Shown: positions 53,701 through 61,866 of the stretch, piece after piece
How positions within the stretch are numbered: the first letter of the stretch is position 1
Layout: the number at the start of each line of letters is the position of its first letter
Origin: Agromyces terreus
GTDB lineage: Bacteria > Actinomycetota > Actinomycetes > Actinomycetales > Microbacteriaceae
Direction: 5' to 3'
Length of the DNA stretch: 64,000 nt
NCBI RefSeq assembly: GCF_009749465.1
Contig: NZ_WBIS01000002.1
Coordinates: 496,001-560,000, forward strand
The notes under the pieces: model-generated
The model's database searches: none
The model's input: the letters and a program-made list of their open reading frames with translations, nothing else
Told to the model about the DNA's origin: nothing
Translations under genes and position numbers: made by a program

Positions 53701-56700
53701 GGCAGAGGGCGATGCGATCCTCTACAGCGCCCCCGCCAACGGCACCGGCGCCGAGCAGCCGTCCTTCGAGTACACGGTGCGCGACGCGTCCGGCGACGAG
53801 GGCTCGGCCCGCGTGCGCATCGGCGTCCTGACCGCTGCGGTGACGGATGCCGCGCCCGTGACGTTCAGCGACTACGTGCGGGCCCAGCAGAACGCACCGT
53901 CCCCGGTCACGGTCGAGCCGTCGGGCAACGACCTCGATCCCGCGCAGGGCGAGCTCTCGATCGTCGGCATCGTGCCGAACGCGCCCGAGGGCAGCTCCGA
54001 GTACTCGCGGCTCGCGGCACTCGTCGACGACTCCACCTCCCTCGCCGACGGCCGTGTCGTGCTGCACCCTGGCGACGTCGCCGGCACCAACTCCTACCGG
54101 TACACCGTGAAGTCCGCGCGCACCTCCAGCACGGCGGAGGGCCTCGTGGTCGTCAGCGTGACCGAGACGGAGTCGCCCGATGCACCCGTCGTCTCCGACA
54201 CGATCGTGACCGCGCGTTCGCGGTCGCAGCTGCCCGAGGAGGGCATCGACGTCGTCGCCGGGCACGTGGTGTGGGCCAGCGGCGACCTCGGCGAGCTCGA
54301 GGTCGAGCTGTGGGGCGACACCGCCGGCCCGTACCGGGTCTCGGGCCAGCGCATCGTCGGCCCCACGCCCGACAAGGGCGCGCTCGTGCCGTTCCGCGTC
54401 CACGGCACCGACCGTGCGGGACGCGAGGCGGAAGCCTTCGGATTCCTCGTGGTCCCGGCATCCGACGACCTGCGCGTGCAGCTGCGCACCGATGTCGAGG
54501 CGGTCGAGGTGGGCGAGGAGCAGACCGTCGCGTTCGACGTGCGGTCGATGCTCGACCTGGCGTCGACGGACTCGGTCGAGGTCGACGCCGCCGACGAGTA
54601 CGCCGTGCAGCGCGCGGCCGCGAAGTGCCGGCCCGCATCGGGCGGCGACGTGGAGTACGCGGCCGGGCGCGAGGCGCCGTGGAGCGACCACTGCCTGGTC
54701 CCGGTGCGGCTCGACGGACAGCACCGCTGGTCGTGGGTCGGCGTGCCGATCTCGATCATCCCGAAGGACCCCCAGGCCATCCTCTCGGCCGTGAGTCGCA
54801 CGGTCGCCCCCGGCGCATCCGAGTCCGTCGCGCTCTACGAGGAGATGACGACCTGGGAGGGCGGGCGCGAGGGCGATCGCGCGAAGCTCGACTACTCCGT
54901 GTCCTACTCGGGCAGCTCGTTCACGGTCGAACAGGTCGGCGACCGCGTGAACATCTCGGCGCACGCCGACGCCAGGCCCGGCACGCGCGAGACGGCCACG
55001 ATCAGCGTCGGCGCGTTCGGCGGCCTCACCTCCGCCGTCTCGCTCGTCGTGGGCGCCGCGCCCGCCGACGCCCCCCGCGGCGCCGTGCTCACGCAACAGT
55101 GCTCGGTCGGCGACGGCGCCTCGTGCACGGTCACCGTCGTCGGCGTCGGCGGCGAGTACGACCCGTTCGCCGGCAAGACCGGATCCGGGCTCAAGCTGAC
55201 CGGGCTCGACGCGGGCGCCGAATCCTGCCCGGTCGCGACCGTGCGGGCCGCCGACGAGCGCTCGATCGTCGTCACCTGGCCGAGCGGCCAGAACGCGTTC
55301 GGCGGCGAGTGCGTCGTGCCCTTCCGGGTGGCCGACGCGCAGGGCCGGGCCGGCGCCGGCCGGCTCACGGTCGACCTGCAGGGGCTTCCGCAGGCCCCGG
55401 CGGCGGTGTCCACCGCCGACTACACCGCCTCGAGCGTGACCCTCGAGGTGTCGCTCGGCGAGGCGCTTCGCGCGCACCCCGCCATCACGGGCCTCGACGT
55501 GCTCGAGGGCGGGCGCACGGTCTCCTCCGACTGCCGCCCGCGCGCACCCGGCGCCTGGTGGTGCACGGTCTCCGGGCTCACGCCGGGCGAACGGCACGCC
55601 TTCGCCGTCCGTGCGGTCAACGGGGTCGGCGTCTCGACGGCCACGACCCCCGTGACGACCTGGAGCTACCAGGCGCCCGGCATCGCCGCGGCGTCGGCCG
55701 AGCCCGTCTACCGGCAGGGCACGACGTCGCCCCGAACCGGCGTCGTGTCGCTCAGCATCACCGCCGAGCGGGATGCGCGTTCGTTCCGCGTGGTCGAGAC
55801 CGGCCAGGTCATCGATCGCCGCGGCGCCACGACCACGGTCGAACTCCAACTCCCGCCGGGGCCGCAGATGCTGACCCTCGTGCCCGTGAGCATCTTCGAG
55901 CCGCCCACCGGCCGCGGCGGCAACGAGGGCGGCACCAAGAGCGTTCCCGTCACGGTCGCCGGAGCACCCGTGCTCAGCCCGAACGCGATCTCCGCGGCAT
56001 CCGCCTCGAACACGTCGATCCAGGTCTCCGGCATCGGGCTCGACGCCAACTTCAGCACCCGCGCCTCGGACGTGCGCTACCTCGCCTGGCGGAACGGCGA
56101 CGCGCGCTGCTCGGCCGACGGCGACGGCAACCTGCAGGTTTCGGGCGCCGAGGTCGAGTCGACCGCGGCGACCATCTCGGGGCTCGCCGAACGCGAGCGT
56201 TACTTCATCAAGGCGTGCGCGTCGAACGGCTACGGCGTCGCCGAGTCCGACACCGTCCGCGCCGACACGATCCACAACGTGGCACCGCCGAGCGGCACCC
56301 TGAGCTACACCGTGTCGACGACGCCCTCGGGCGGCGGCGACCACTTCGAGTACCGCCTGCAGCAGGCCCCCGTCGTCGACGTGAGCGGCGGATTCAAGGC
56401 CCAGTACTGGATGTACGACGCGTGGCGCGACGGGTTCGCGCTGCAGACCTGGGGTGTGCCCGGCGACGTCAAGGTGAAGACCTGCAAGCAGTCCTGGTTC
56501 AGCAACAAGTGCTCGGGCGAGGTCGCGATCGTCGCGGCCACGGCGCCCACCGAGGTCACCGTCGACTTCGCCGTGCAGCAGTGCGTCGAGAGCCCCGACC
56601 AGATCGCCGTGACCGTGTCGCAGGCGGCCGCCGGCTCGTGGAGCATCGTCAACTGGCGCATCCCCGACGCGACGCAGCCGTTGGCCGCGGCGTACGACCT

Positions 56701-56845
56701 CGAGTTCAACGGCGCCTTCGTGACCCTCGACTCGATTCCCAGGACGGCGAGCATCTGCCCGCCGCCCGACCCCGAGCCAACCGACCCGCCGACCGACCCG
56801 CCGACGGATCCGCCGACGGAACCCGCCGAACCGCCGGCCGAATAG
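50786..56845 (+). CDS. Giant membrane-anchored Ig/FN3 surface protein
   Basis: A 2019-residue protein. A single N-terminal helix (GAIVAAVAGIAAVAVVATLAVTA, about 13-36) anchors it with the rest outside. Residues about 45-400 look like a beta-propeller or WD-like domain with an acidic insert. From about 420 there are many Ig-like domains of the Big_9 kind (PVAVADSFGVRAGQQVELPVLLNDHDPN and similar repeats of VGELIDIPVTENDVSPRGERL). FN3-like domains occupy about 1535-1740 (LTPGERHAFAVRAVNGVGVST). The end is a Pro/Thr stalk (TDPPTDPPTDPPTEP) without a sorting signal. It is the fn3-like gene of a PFNA-type cluster. Confidence 0.9.
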   Translation: MAAARATPRAGRRGAIVAAVAGIAAVAVVATLAVTANGYEAQEVPRIETSVWVTRDSGQYARVNTDLAEIDVVRDVDDPSTVLQAGAETSVYTQGSRQRWPIDPADPADLVSDDGGGSIPTPTGTRDVVSAGPWVVYRTDTGTVHVGRLDGDEVAPVDPYAERESDAAADGADGDAADGEEAGEEETYAATAVGVSPDGLVALYSARESAVRLYDAATGEFEGDAAAIADAPAADARLELTLAGSTWAMLDAADARAWIDGDPEPVAVDVAGDARLQQGAGSAASVVIADSRGLVELAVDGSGDTQRIVDATGTPARPIIVDGETVAAWLSLDGGTAWSSRDGRSVPLELPEGERDQDAAQSLAPVLRGNGDRAVLNETSSGMVWTVPDGRLVPLEQWELDDEIEDRVGTEEVEDLARQEPPVAVADSFGVRAGQQVELPVLLNDHDPNAKDVLTVDPASMTGGLADPAFGELALVGDDQTPTVRVRAESGSTTFTYAVTDGAAASPPVTVTLTVVPDDVNTAPVWCGVDACVQRWPAPELMPGGTALVSVLSGWVDPEGDAFVLADAQPVDPSAPVTVVPMADGRVAVRHTDPNAAAEKVQVRLTVADERGATTEATLDLRVTSSAVLELAPVAVTTGAGEAAAVQVADHVSGGSGSLRLLDAVPTATAASGGLTVVPNASSGEIELSADEPGAYLATYTVQDLVTRAEQTASIRVTVAASGAPLSIAPITAFVRAGEDALIDVLDAAQNTTGRVLVVTGATSSSPELGVGVVSQSQVRATGVTLDGRPGLVGRAKVSVADGAGGAAVADLAVFLVAPSVGLSPIALPDTVTMRVGELIDIPVTENDVSPRGERLVVHPEVSSSGTEGELAFASGDRVRYLAPNTPGTYELGYAVGLEQAPDRLDHSTVTVTVLPSGANRAPEPRLLVARVLSGQSVRVPVPTTGMDPDGDRTVLTSVTQPATGLGIATISAEGDAILYSAPANGTGAEQPSFEYTVRDASGDEGSARVRIGVLTAAVTDAAPVTFSDYVRAQQNAPSPVTVEPSGNDLDPAQGELSIVGIVPNAPEGSSEYSRLAALVDDSTSLADGRVVLHPGDVAGTNSYRYTVKSARTSSTAEGLVVVSVTETESPDAPVVSDTIVTARSRSQLPEEGIDVVAGHVVWASGDLGELEVELWGDTAGPYRVSGQRIVGPTPDKGALVPFRVHGTDRAGREAEAFGFLVVPASDDLRVQLRTDVEAVEVGEEQTVAFDVRSMLDLASTDSVEVDAADEYAVQRAAAKCRPASGGDVEYAAGREAPWSDHCLVPVRLDGQHRWSWVGVPISIIPKDPQAILSAVSRTVAPGASESVALYEEMTTWEGGREGDRAKLDYSVSYSGSSFTVEQVGDRVNISAHADARPGTRETATISVGAFGGLTSAVSLVVGAAPADAPRGAVLTQQCSVGDGASCTVTVVGVGGEYDPFAGKTGSGLKLTGLDAGAESCPVATVRAADERSIVVTWPSGQNAFGGECVVPFRVADAQGRAGAGRLTVDLQGLPQAPAAVSTADYTASSVTLEVSLGEALRAHPAITGLDVLEGGRTVSSDCRPRAPGAWWCTVSGLTPGERHAFAVRAVNGVGVSTATTPVTTWSYQAPGIAAASAEPVYRQGTTSPRTGVVSLSITAERDARSFRVVETGQVIDRRGATTTVELQLPPGPQMLTLVPVSIFEPPTGRGGNEGGTKSVPVTVAGAPVLSPNAISAASASNTSIQVSGIGLDANFSTRASDVRYLAWRNGDARCSADGDGNLQVSGAEVESTAATISGLAERERYFIKACASNGYGVAESDTVRADTIHNVAPPSGTLSYTVSTTPSGGGDHFEYRLQQAPVVDVSGGFKAQYWMYDAWRDGFALQTWGVPGDVKVKTCKQSWFSNKCSGEVAIVAATAPTEVTVDFAVQQCVESPDQIAVTVSQAAAGSWSIVNWRIPDATQPLAAAYDLEFNGAFVTLDSIPRTASICPPPDPEPTDPPTDPPTDPPTEPAEPPAE

Positions 56846-56918
56846 CGGTCGAGCAGACGCCGCCCCGCGGCATCCGCCCCCCAAGCCCCGCAGACACCAC
56901 CTCCGAGAGGAACACCCC

Positions 56919-57884
56919 GTGACGATCGCACCGGAGCAAGCCGCCTGGTTCGCCGAGACGTTCTCGCTCATCGCCGACAACATCGAGCAGGCCGTGCTCG
57001 GCAAGCGGCACGTCGTCGAGCTCGTGCTCGCGACCGCCGTGAGCGGCGGCCACGTGCTGCTCGAGGATGCCCCGGGCACCGGCAAGACGGCGCTCGCGCG
57101 GGCCATCGCCGAGACGATCCACGGCACGAGCTCCCGCATCCAGTTCACGCCCGACCTCCTGCCCGGCGACGTCACCGGCATCACGGTGTACGACCAGAAG
57201 GCCGGACGCTTCGAGTTCCACGCGGGCCCCGTGTTCGCGAACATCGTGCTCGCCGACGAGATCAACCGCGCGAGCCCGAAGACGCAGTCCTCGCTGCTCG
57301 AGGTCATGGAGGAGGGCAACGTCACGATCGACGGCGTCACCCGCCCCGTCGGCAACCCGTTCCTCGTCATCGCGACCCAGAACCCGATCGAGCAGGCCGG
57401 CACGTACCGCCTGCCCGAGGCGCAGCTCGACCGCTTCTCGATCAAGACCTCCATCGGCTACCCCGACGAGGCCGCGACGATGCGCATCCTGCAGGCCGTC
57501 GGCGCGCCGAAGCCGAAGCTCGAGGCGATCGTCGGCACCGACACGATCGTGGCGATGACCGAGCTCTCGCGCGGCGTGTACGTCAACCCGCTGGTCTCCG
57601 ACTACATCATGCGACTGGTGGATGCCACGCGGCGGGCCTCCGAGGTCCGTCTCGGCGTGAGCGTGCGCGGCGCCATCGCGCTCTCGCGGCTCGCCATGAC
57701 CTGGGCCGCGGCCGCCGGCCGCACGTTCGCCACGCCCGACGACGTGCGCGCGCTCGCCGTCGGCGCCCTCGCGCACCGCCTGGTGCTCGAGCCCGAGGCC
57801 GAGTTCGACGGCGTGACCGCGGTCGCCGTGATCAACCAGATCCTGCTCGACGTGCCCGCGCCCCGGGAGAACGGCGTGGCGTGA
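56919..57884 (+). CDS. MoxR-family AAA ATPase
   Basis: A 321-residue chaperone-like ATPase. Walker A is EDAPGTGKTALAR, Walker B is VLADEINRASPKTQSSLLEVMEE, and sensor 1 is FLVIATQNPIEQAGTYRLPEAQLDRF. MoxR proteins remodel partners that often carry VWA or DUF58 domains. The start is GTG 56919 with GAGAGG 8 nt upstream. The 73-bp gap after the giant protein is the only break in coupling in this operon. Its TGA overlaps the DUF58 start as GTGA. Confidence 0.96.
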   Translation: MTIAPEQAAWFAETFSLIADNIEQAVLGKRHVVELVLATAVSGGHVLLEDAPGTGKTALARAIAETIHGTSSRIQFTPDLLPGDVTGITVYDQKAGRFEFHAGPVFANIVLADEINRASPKTQSSLLEVMEEGNVTIDGVTRPVGNPFLVIATQNPIEQAGTYRLPEAQLDRFSIKTSIGYPDEAATMRILQAVGAPKPKLEAIVGTDTIVAMTELSRGVYVNPLVSDYIMRLVDATRRASEVRLGVSVRGAIALSRLAMTWAAAAGRTFATPDDVRALAVGALAHRLVLEPEAEFDGVTAVAVINQILLDVPAPRENGVA

Positions 57885-59269
57885 CCCCTCAGAACGCCTT
57901 CCTCCGCGAACCCGCGACCACCGACACGGTCACCTCGACCCGTGGCGCCACGGTCACGCGGCTCGCGCGCACGCGTCGCGGCCCGATGGCCGCCGGCGCC
58001 GCTCGGGCGCGCCGCGGTGCGCGCGCCGTCGGCGGCGCCTTCGCGAGCGCCGGCCGCTGGGTGCGCGAGACGGTCTCCCCGGCGGGCATGCTCCTCGCCG
58101 GCATCGCCGTCGGAGGAGCCGTCGCCGGGGCGGCGTTCGGATGGTTCGAGGCGTGGGTGGTGGCCGCGATGGCGACCGTGCTGCTCCTCGTCTGCGTGCC
58201 CTTCCTGCTCGGCGCGCACGAGTACCGCGTGCGGCTGGAGCTCGACCGCGACCGCGTCGTCGCGGGCTCCGAGATCCGCGGGACCCTCGACCTCGTCAAC
58301 GACGGCACCCGCCCGTCGCTGCCCGGCGTGGTCGACATCCCCGTCGGTCGCGGCCTCGTCGAGGCGCACGTGCCGATGCTGCGCGGCGGCGGCCACCACC
58401 GCGAGGAGCTCGTCATCGCGGCGCAGCGACGCGGCATCATCGACGTCGGGCCGATGACGGTGTCCCGCGGCGATCCGCTGCGGATCCTGCGGCGGGCGAT
58501 GAGCTGGCCCGAGGTGCAGCGGGTGCACGTGCATCCCGTCACCGTCGCGCTCCCGTCCTCGAGCGCCGGGCTCATCCGCGACCTCGAGGGCACGCCCTCC
58601 AATCGCCTCGTCGACGCCGACCTCTCCTTCCACGCGGTCCGCGACTACGTGGTCGGCGACTCGCAGCGGCACGTGCACTGGAAGTCGACGGCGCGCACGG
58701 GCAAGCTCATGGTTCGCCAGTACGAGGAGTCCCGTCACGCGCGCATCGCGGTGCTGCTGGATCTCGACCTCGAGGGCTACTCCGACGAGGACGAGTTCGA
58801 GGCCGCCGTGAGCGCCGCGGCATCCCTCGGAGTGAAGGGCGTGACCGAGGGCCGAGACGTGCTCGTCGCGGTGAGCGCCGCCCTCGACACCGCCGATCGC
58901 GGCGCGGTGCAGTCGATGCGTTCCCTCGCGACGATCACGCCGCGAACCCTCCTCGACGGCATGTCGGCGCTCGAGGGCGGGTCGGCGTCGGGGCCCGACG
59001 CCCGCGTCGTGCGACTCGAAGCAGTCACCGCGCTCGTCGCCCAGTCGTTCGGCGACCTCTCGATCGCCTTCCTCGTCACGGGCTCGCACGTGCCGTTGCA
59101 GCGCCTGCGTCGTGCGGCCGTCGCGCTCCCGCTCGGCATCGCGGTCGTCGCCGTGCGCTGCGAGCCCGGCGCGGAGCCCGGCGTGCGGCGTTCCGACGAC
59201 CTCACGGTGCTCACGATCGGCGAGCTCGACGACCTCCCGCAGCTCCTCGCCCGCGGAGCCGTGCAGTGA
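57881..59269 (+). CDS. DUF58 domain membrane protein
   Basis: A 462-residue protein. Two hydrophobic helices at about 65-110 (GMLLAGIAVGGAVAGAAFG and AWVVAAMATVLLLVCVPFLLGA) precede a beta region and the DUF58 signature AVRDYVVGDSQRHVHWKSTARTGKLMVRQYEE at about 250-282. A VWA-like end domain has VLLDLD. DUF58 proteins are the normal partners of MoxR ATPases. The start is GTG 57881 by coupling to MoxR; it couples to the next gene by GTGA. Confidence 0.94.
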   Translation: MTPQNAFLREPATTDTVTSTRGATVTRLARTRRGPMAAGAARARRGARAVGGAFASAGRWVRETVSPAGMLLAGIAVGGAVAGAAFGWFEAWVVAAMATVLLLVCVPFLLGAHEYRVRLELDRDRVVAGSEIRGTLDLVNDGTRPSLPGVVDIPVGRGLVEAHVPMLRGGGHHREELVIAAQRRGIIDVGPMTVSRGDPLRILRRAMSWPEVQRVHVHPVTVALPSSSAGLIRDLEGTPSNRLVDADLSFHAVRDYVVGDSQRHVHWKSTARTGKLMVRQYEESRHARIAVLLDLDLEGYSDEDEFEAAVSAAASLGVKGVTEGRDVLVAVSAALDTADRGAVQSMRSLATITPRTLLDGMSALEGGSASGPDARVVRLEAVTALVAQSFGDLSIAFLVTGSHVPLQRLRRAAVALPLGIAVVAVRCEPGAEPGVRRSDDLTVLTIGELDDLPQLLARGAVQ

Positions 59270-61866
59270 GCGCCGCACGTCGCCGGGGCACGGATGCCGC
59301 GACGTCGGCCGCGGCCCGCGAGGCCGAGGCCCGGCGCACCGCGCTCGGGGTCGGCTACGTCGTCGTCGCGGGCGCGCTCGCGACCGTCGCGGCCTGGCCG
59401 ATCTACGGCTCGTGGCGGGTGCTCCTCGTCGCGGCCGTCGGCATGCTCACGGGCCTCGGGATCGTCGCGCTCGCCCGCCGACTGCCGATCAGGGGCGCCG
59501 TGAAGTGGCTCGTCGTCGTCGCCGCGACGGTGGCCGCCTACCTCCTGCTCGTCGTGCCGGTCGCGATCCCGAGCGCGATGAACGGACCCGCGGCGTGGCT
59601 TCGCGGCATCCGCGACGGCGCCGTCGGCATCGTGGTGGGCTGGAAGCAGGTGCTCACCCTCTCGATGCCGATGGGCGAGTACCAGGCCGTGCTCGTGCCC
59701 TTCCTGCTCGTCATGCTCGTGGGCACGCTCGTCGCCGGACTGCTCGTCGTGCCCGACCGGCGGGTCTCGCCCCTGGCAGTCGTCGTCGGCCTCGCCATGT
59801 CGGGGTTCGGCCTCGCGTTCGGCTCGAGCGCCGTGAGCACCCCGCTCGCGATCGGACCGGTCGTCGTCCCGGCGCCGCGCGAACTCCTCGTCGCGATCGG
59901 CGGCCTCGTCGCCGCCCTCGTCTGGCTGCTGCTCAGGTCGCGTTCGGCGCGGGCCGCCGCGCTCCGGCAGGCGACCGCGGGCACCGTGCAGCGTGCGGGC
60001 CTCACCGGGTGGCCCGCGTTCCGGCGGCGCGCGCTCGCCGCGGTGCTCGTCGTCGCCGCGCTCGTCGCGGGCGCCGTGATCGCACCCGCCGCGGCGGGCG
60101 TCGTCGAGCGCTCGGCCCTGCGCGACGCCGTGCAGCCCGAGGTCGTGCTCCGGCAGACGCCGACCCCGCTCGCGAACTACCGCTCGGCGTTCGGCGCCGA
60201 GCGCATCGACGAGACGTGGCTGAGCATCGAGGGCGACACCGCGGGCGTCGAACGCCTGCGCCTCGCGACGCTCGACGCCTACGACGGCGAGACCTTCCAC
60301 GTCGGCACCGGCGACGAGGCCTCGGGGGCCGAGCGCTTCAGCCGTCTTCCGCGCGCGGCCGTGCGCGCGCCGGGCGACGCCGTGTTCACCCTGCGGGTCG
60401 GCGACGGCTACGCCGGGATCTGGGTGCCGGTGCCGCTCGGCCTCCGCGCCGCACCCGACTTCGCCGGGTCCCGTTCGGCGGCGCTCGACGACGGTTTCCA
60501 CCGGTCGGCCGACGAGGCGACCTCGATCGACATCGCCGCGATCCGCGGGGCTTCCGAAGCGGATGCCTCGACCGCGGGTGCCTCGGCCGCGGGTGCCGTC
60601 GCCCGCGGGCTCGCCTCGGGCGACGAGTACGCCGTGGTCGCGGCCCCCGACGAGGTCGAGGCGCTCGACGACCCCGGAACCTCGGCGCAGCTCGACCCCG
60701 AGGAGTACCCCGCGCTCACCGCCTGGCTCGAACTCCAGGACCAGCCGCGCACGGCCGAGGGGTTCCTCGCCCTCGTCGAGCGCCTGCGCGCGCGCGGCTA
60801 CCTCAGCCACGCCGCCGTCGACGGTCCCGACGCGGCGGGCTGGATCGGCGGCCTCGGCGGCGGATACGCCTTCCTGCCGAGCTACTCGGGCCATTCGAAG
60901 GCGCGCATCGAGGCCCTGTTCACCCAGCTCGCCGACCAGCAGCGCCTCGCGGGCCCTGAGGCATCCGACGCCGCGCTCGTCGCGGGTGTGGGCGACGACG
61001 AGCAGTTCGCCGTCGCAGTCGCGCTCATCGCGCGTTCGCTCGGCTACGACTCGCGGGTCGTGCTCGGATTCCGCCTGCCCGACGCCCCCGAGCTCGCGGG
61101 CGTGCAGGCCTGCTCCGACGTGTGCAGGGGCGCCGCGCTGACGGCCTGGGCCGAGGTGTCGGGCGGATCCGACGCCTGGCTGCCGGTCGACGCGACCCCG
61201 CAGTTCGCGGTCGCACCCAGCCTGATCCAGGAGGGCGAGCAGCTTCCGCAGCATCCGACGACGCCCGAGCGGGTGGACGCGCCGATCGTCGACCCGCCGT
61301 CGGCGCAGAGCGAGTCGACCGATGCCGCGACCGCGCCGGAGGCCGAGGACGCCGTGATTCCGCCGGTCGTGTCGAACTGGCTGCGCTGGGTCGCGCTCTC
61401 GTCGGTCTCGCTGCTCCTGCTCGTGCTGCCCCTCGTCGTGCTGTTCGCGGCCAAGGCGCTGCGGTCGCGACGTCGCCGGCACGATCCGTCGCCCGAGGTG
61501 CGCGTCGTCGGCGCGTGGGAGGAGCTCGTCGACCTCTACGCAGACCACGGCCTGCTGAGCGCCGACACGACCGTTCGCGCCGACACCGCCCGCGCCGTCG
61601 GCCGCCCGGCCGCCGTCGCGCTCGCGGCGCAGGTCGACCGTGCGGTGTTCGCGGGCGACCCGCCCACCGCGGGCGAAGCGGATGCCGCGTGGGCGCTCGT
61701 CGACGAGGAGCGTGCCGCCCTGCGCGCGGGAGCCCGTGCCCGCCGCAGGCTCGCGGCCAGGCTCTCGTTCGCCTCGCTCGCCAGGACCCTCCGCCCCGCA
61801 CGCCCGTCGCGCGGACCGCTCGCACCGCCCGCATCGCCCGCATCACTCGAGGAGCCCGCCCGATGA
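59266..61866 (+). CDS. Transglutaminase-like membrane protein with degenerate active site
   Basis: An 866-residue protein. About six hydrophobic spans occupy residues 27-280, then an outside region with beta strands and a transglutaminase-like core, and a last membrane helix near 705-730 before a basic tail. In the core, GDDEQFAVAVALIARSLGYDSRVVLGF aligns with GDCxQFA: the catalytic Cys is replaced by Asp578. ALTAWAEV aligns with xHAWVEV: the His is replaced by Thr626. Asp642 of DATPQ remains. The fold is kept but transferase chemistry is not expected. The start is GTG 59266 by overlap with DUF58. Confidence 0.9.
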   Translation: MSAARRRGTDAATSAAAREAEARRTALGVGYVVVAGALATVAAWPIYGSWRVLLVAAVGMLTGLGIVALARRLPIRGAVKWLVVVAATVAAYLLLVVPVAIPSAMNGPAAWLRGIRDGAVGIVVGWKQVLTLSMPMGEYQAVLVPFLLVMLVGTLVAGLLVVPDRRVSPLAVVVGLAMSGFGLAFGSSAVSTPLAIGPVVVPAPRELLVAIGGLVAALVWLLLRSRSARAAALRQATAGTVQRAGLTGWPAFRRRALAAVLVVAALVAGAVIAPAAAGVVERSALRDAVQPEVVLRQTPTPLANYRSAFGAERIDETWLSIEGDTAGVERLRLATLDAYDGETFHVGTGDEASGAERFSRLPRAAVRAPGDAVFTLRVGDGYAGIWVPVPLGLRAAPDFAGSRSAALDDGFHRSADEATSIDIAAIRGASEADASTAGASAAGAVARGLASGDEYAVVAAPDEVEALDDPGTSAQLDPEEYPALTAWLELQDQPRTAEGFLALVERLRARGYLSHAAVDGPDAAGWIGGLGGGYAFLPSYSGHSKARIEALFTQLADQQRLAGPEASDAALVAGVGDDEQFAVAVALIARSLGYDSRVVLGFRLPDAPELAGVQACSDVCRGAALTAWAEVSGGSDAWLPVDATPQFAVAPSLIQEGEQLPQHPTTPERVDAPIVDPPSAQSESTDAATAPEAEDAVIPPVVSNWLRWVALSSVSLLLLVLPLVVLFAAKALRSRRRRHDPSPEVRVVGAWEELVDLYADHGLLSADTTVRADTARAVGRPAAVALAAQVDRAVFAGDPPTAGEADAAWALVDEERAALRAGARARRRLAARLSFASLARTLRPARPSRGPLAPPASPASLEEPAR

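Noticed and set aside
53114-57454. A 1446-codon minus-strand frame opposite the giant Ig/FN3 protein and MoxR
   Set aside because: It is a codon-bias shadow. The plus strand has clear Ig/FN3 and AAA domains and coupled starts.
59266-61866. Sequencing error or frameshift as the cause of the missing Cys and His in the transglutaminase-like protein
   Set aside because: The frame is continuous, residues around both sites align well, and single-base errors would have to occur at two separate codons without disturbing the frame.
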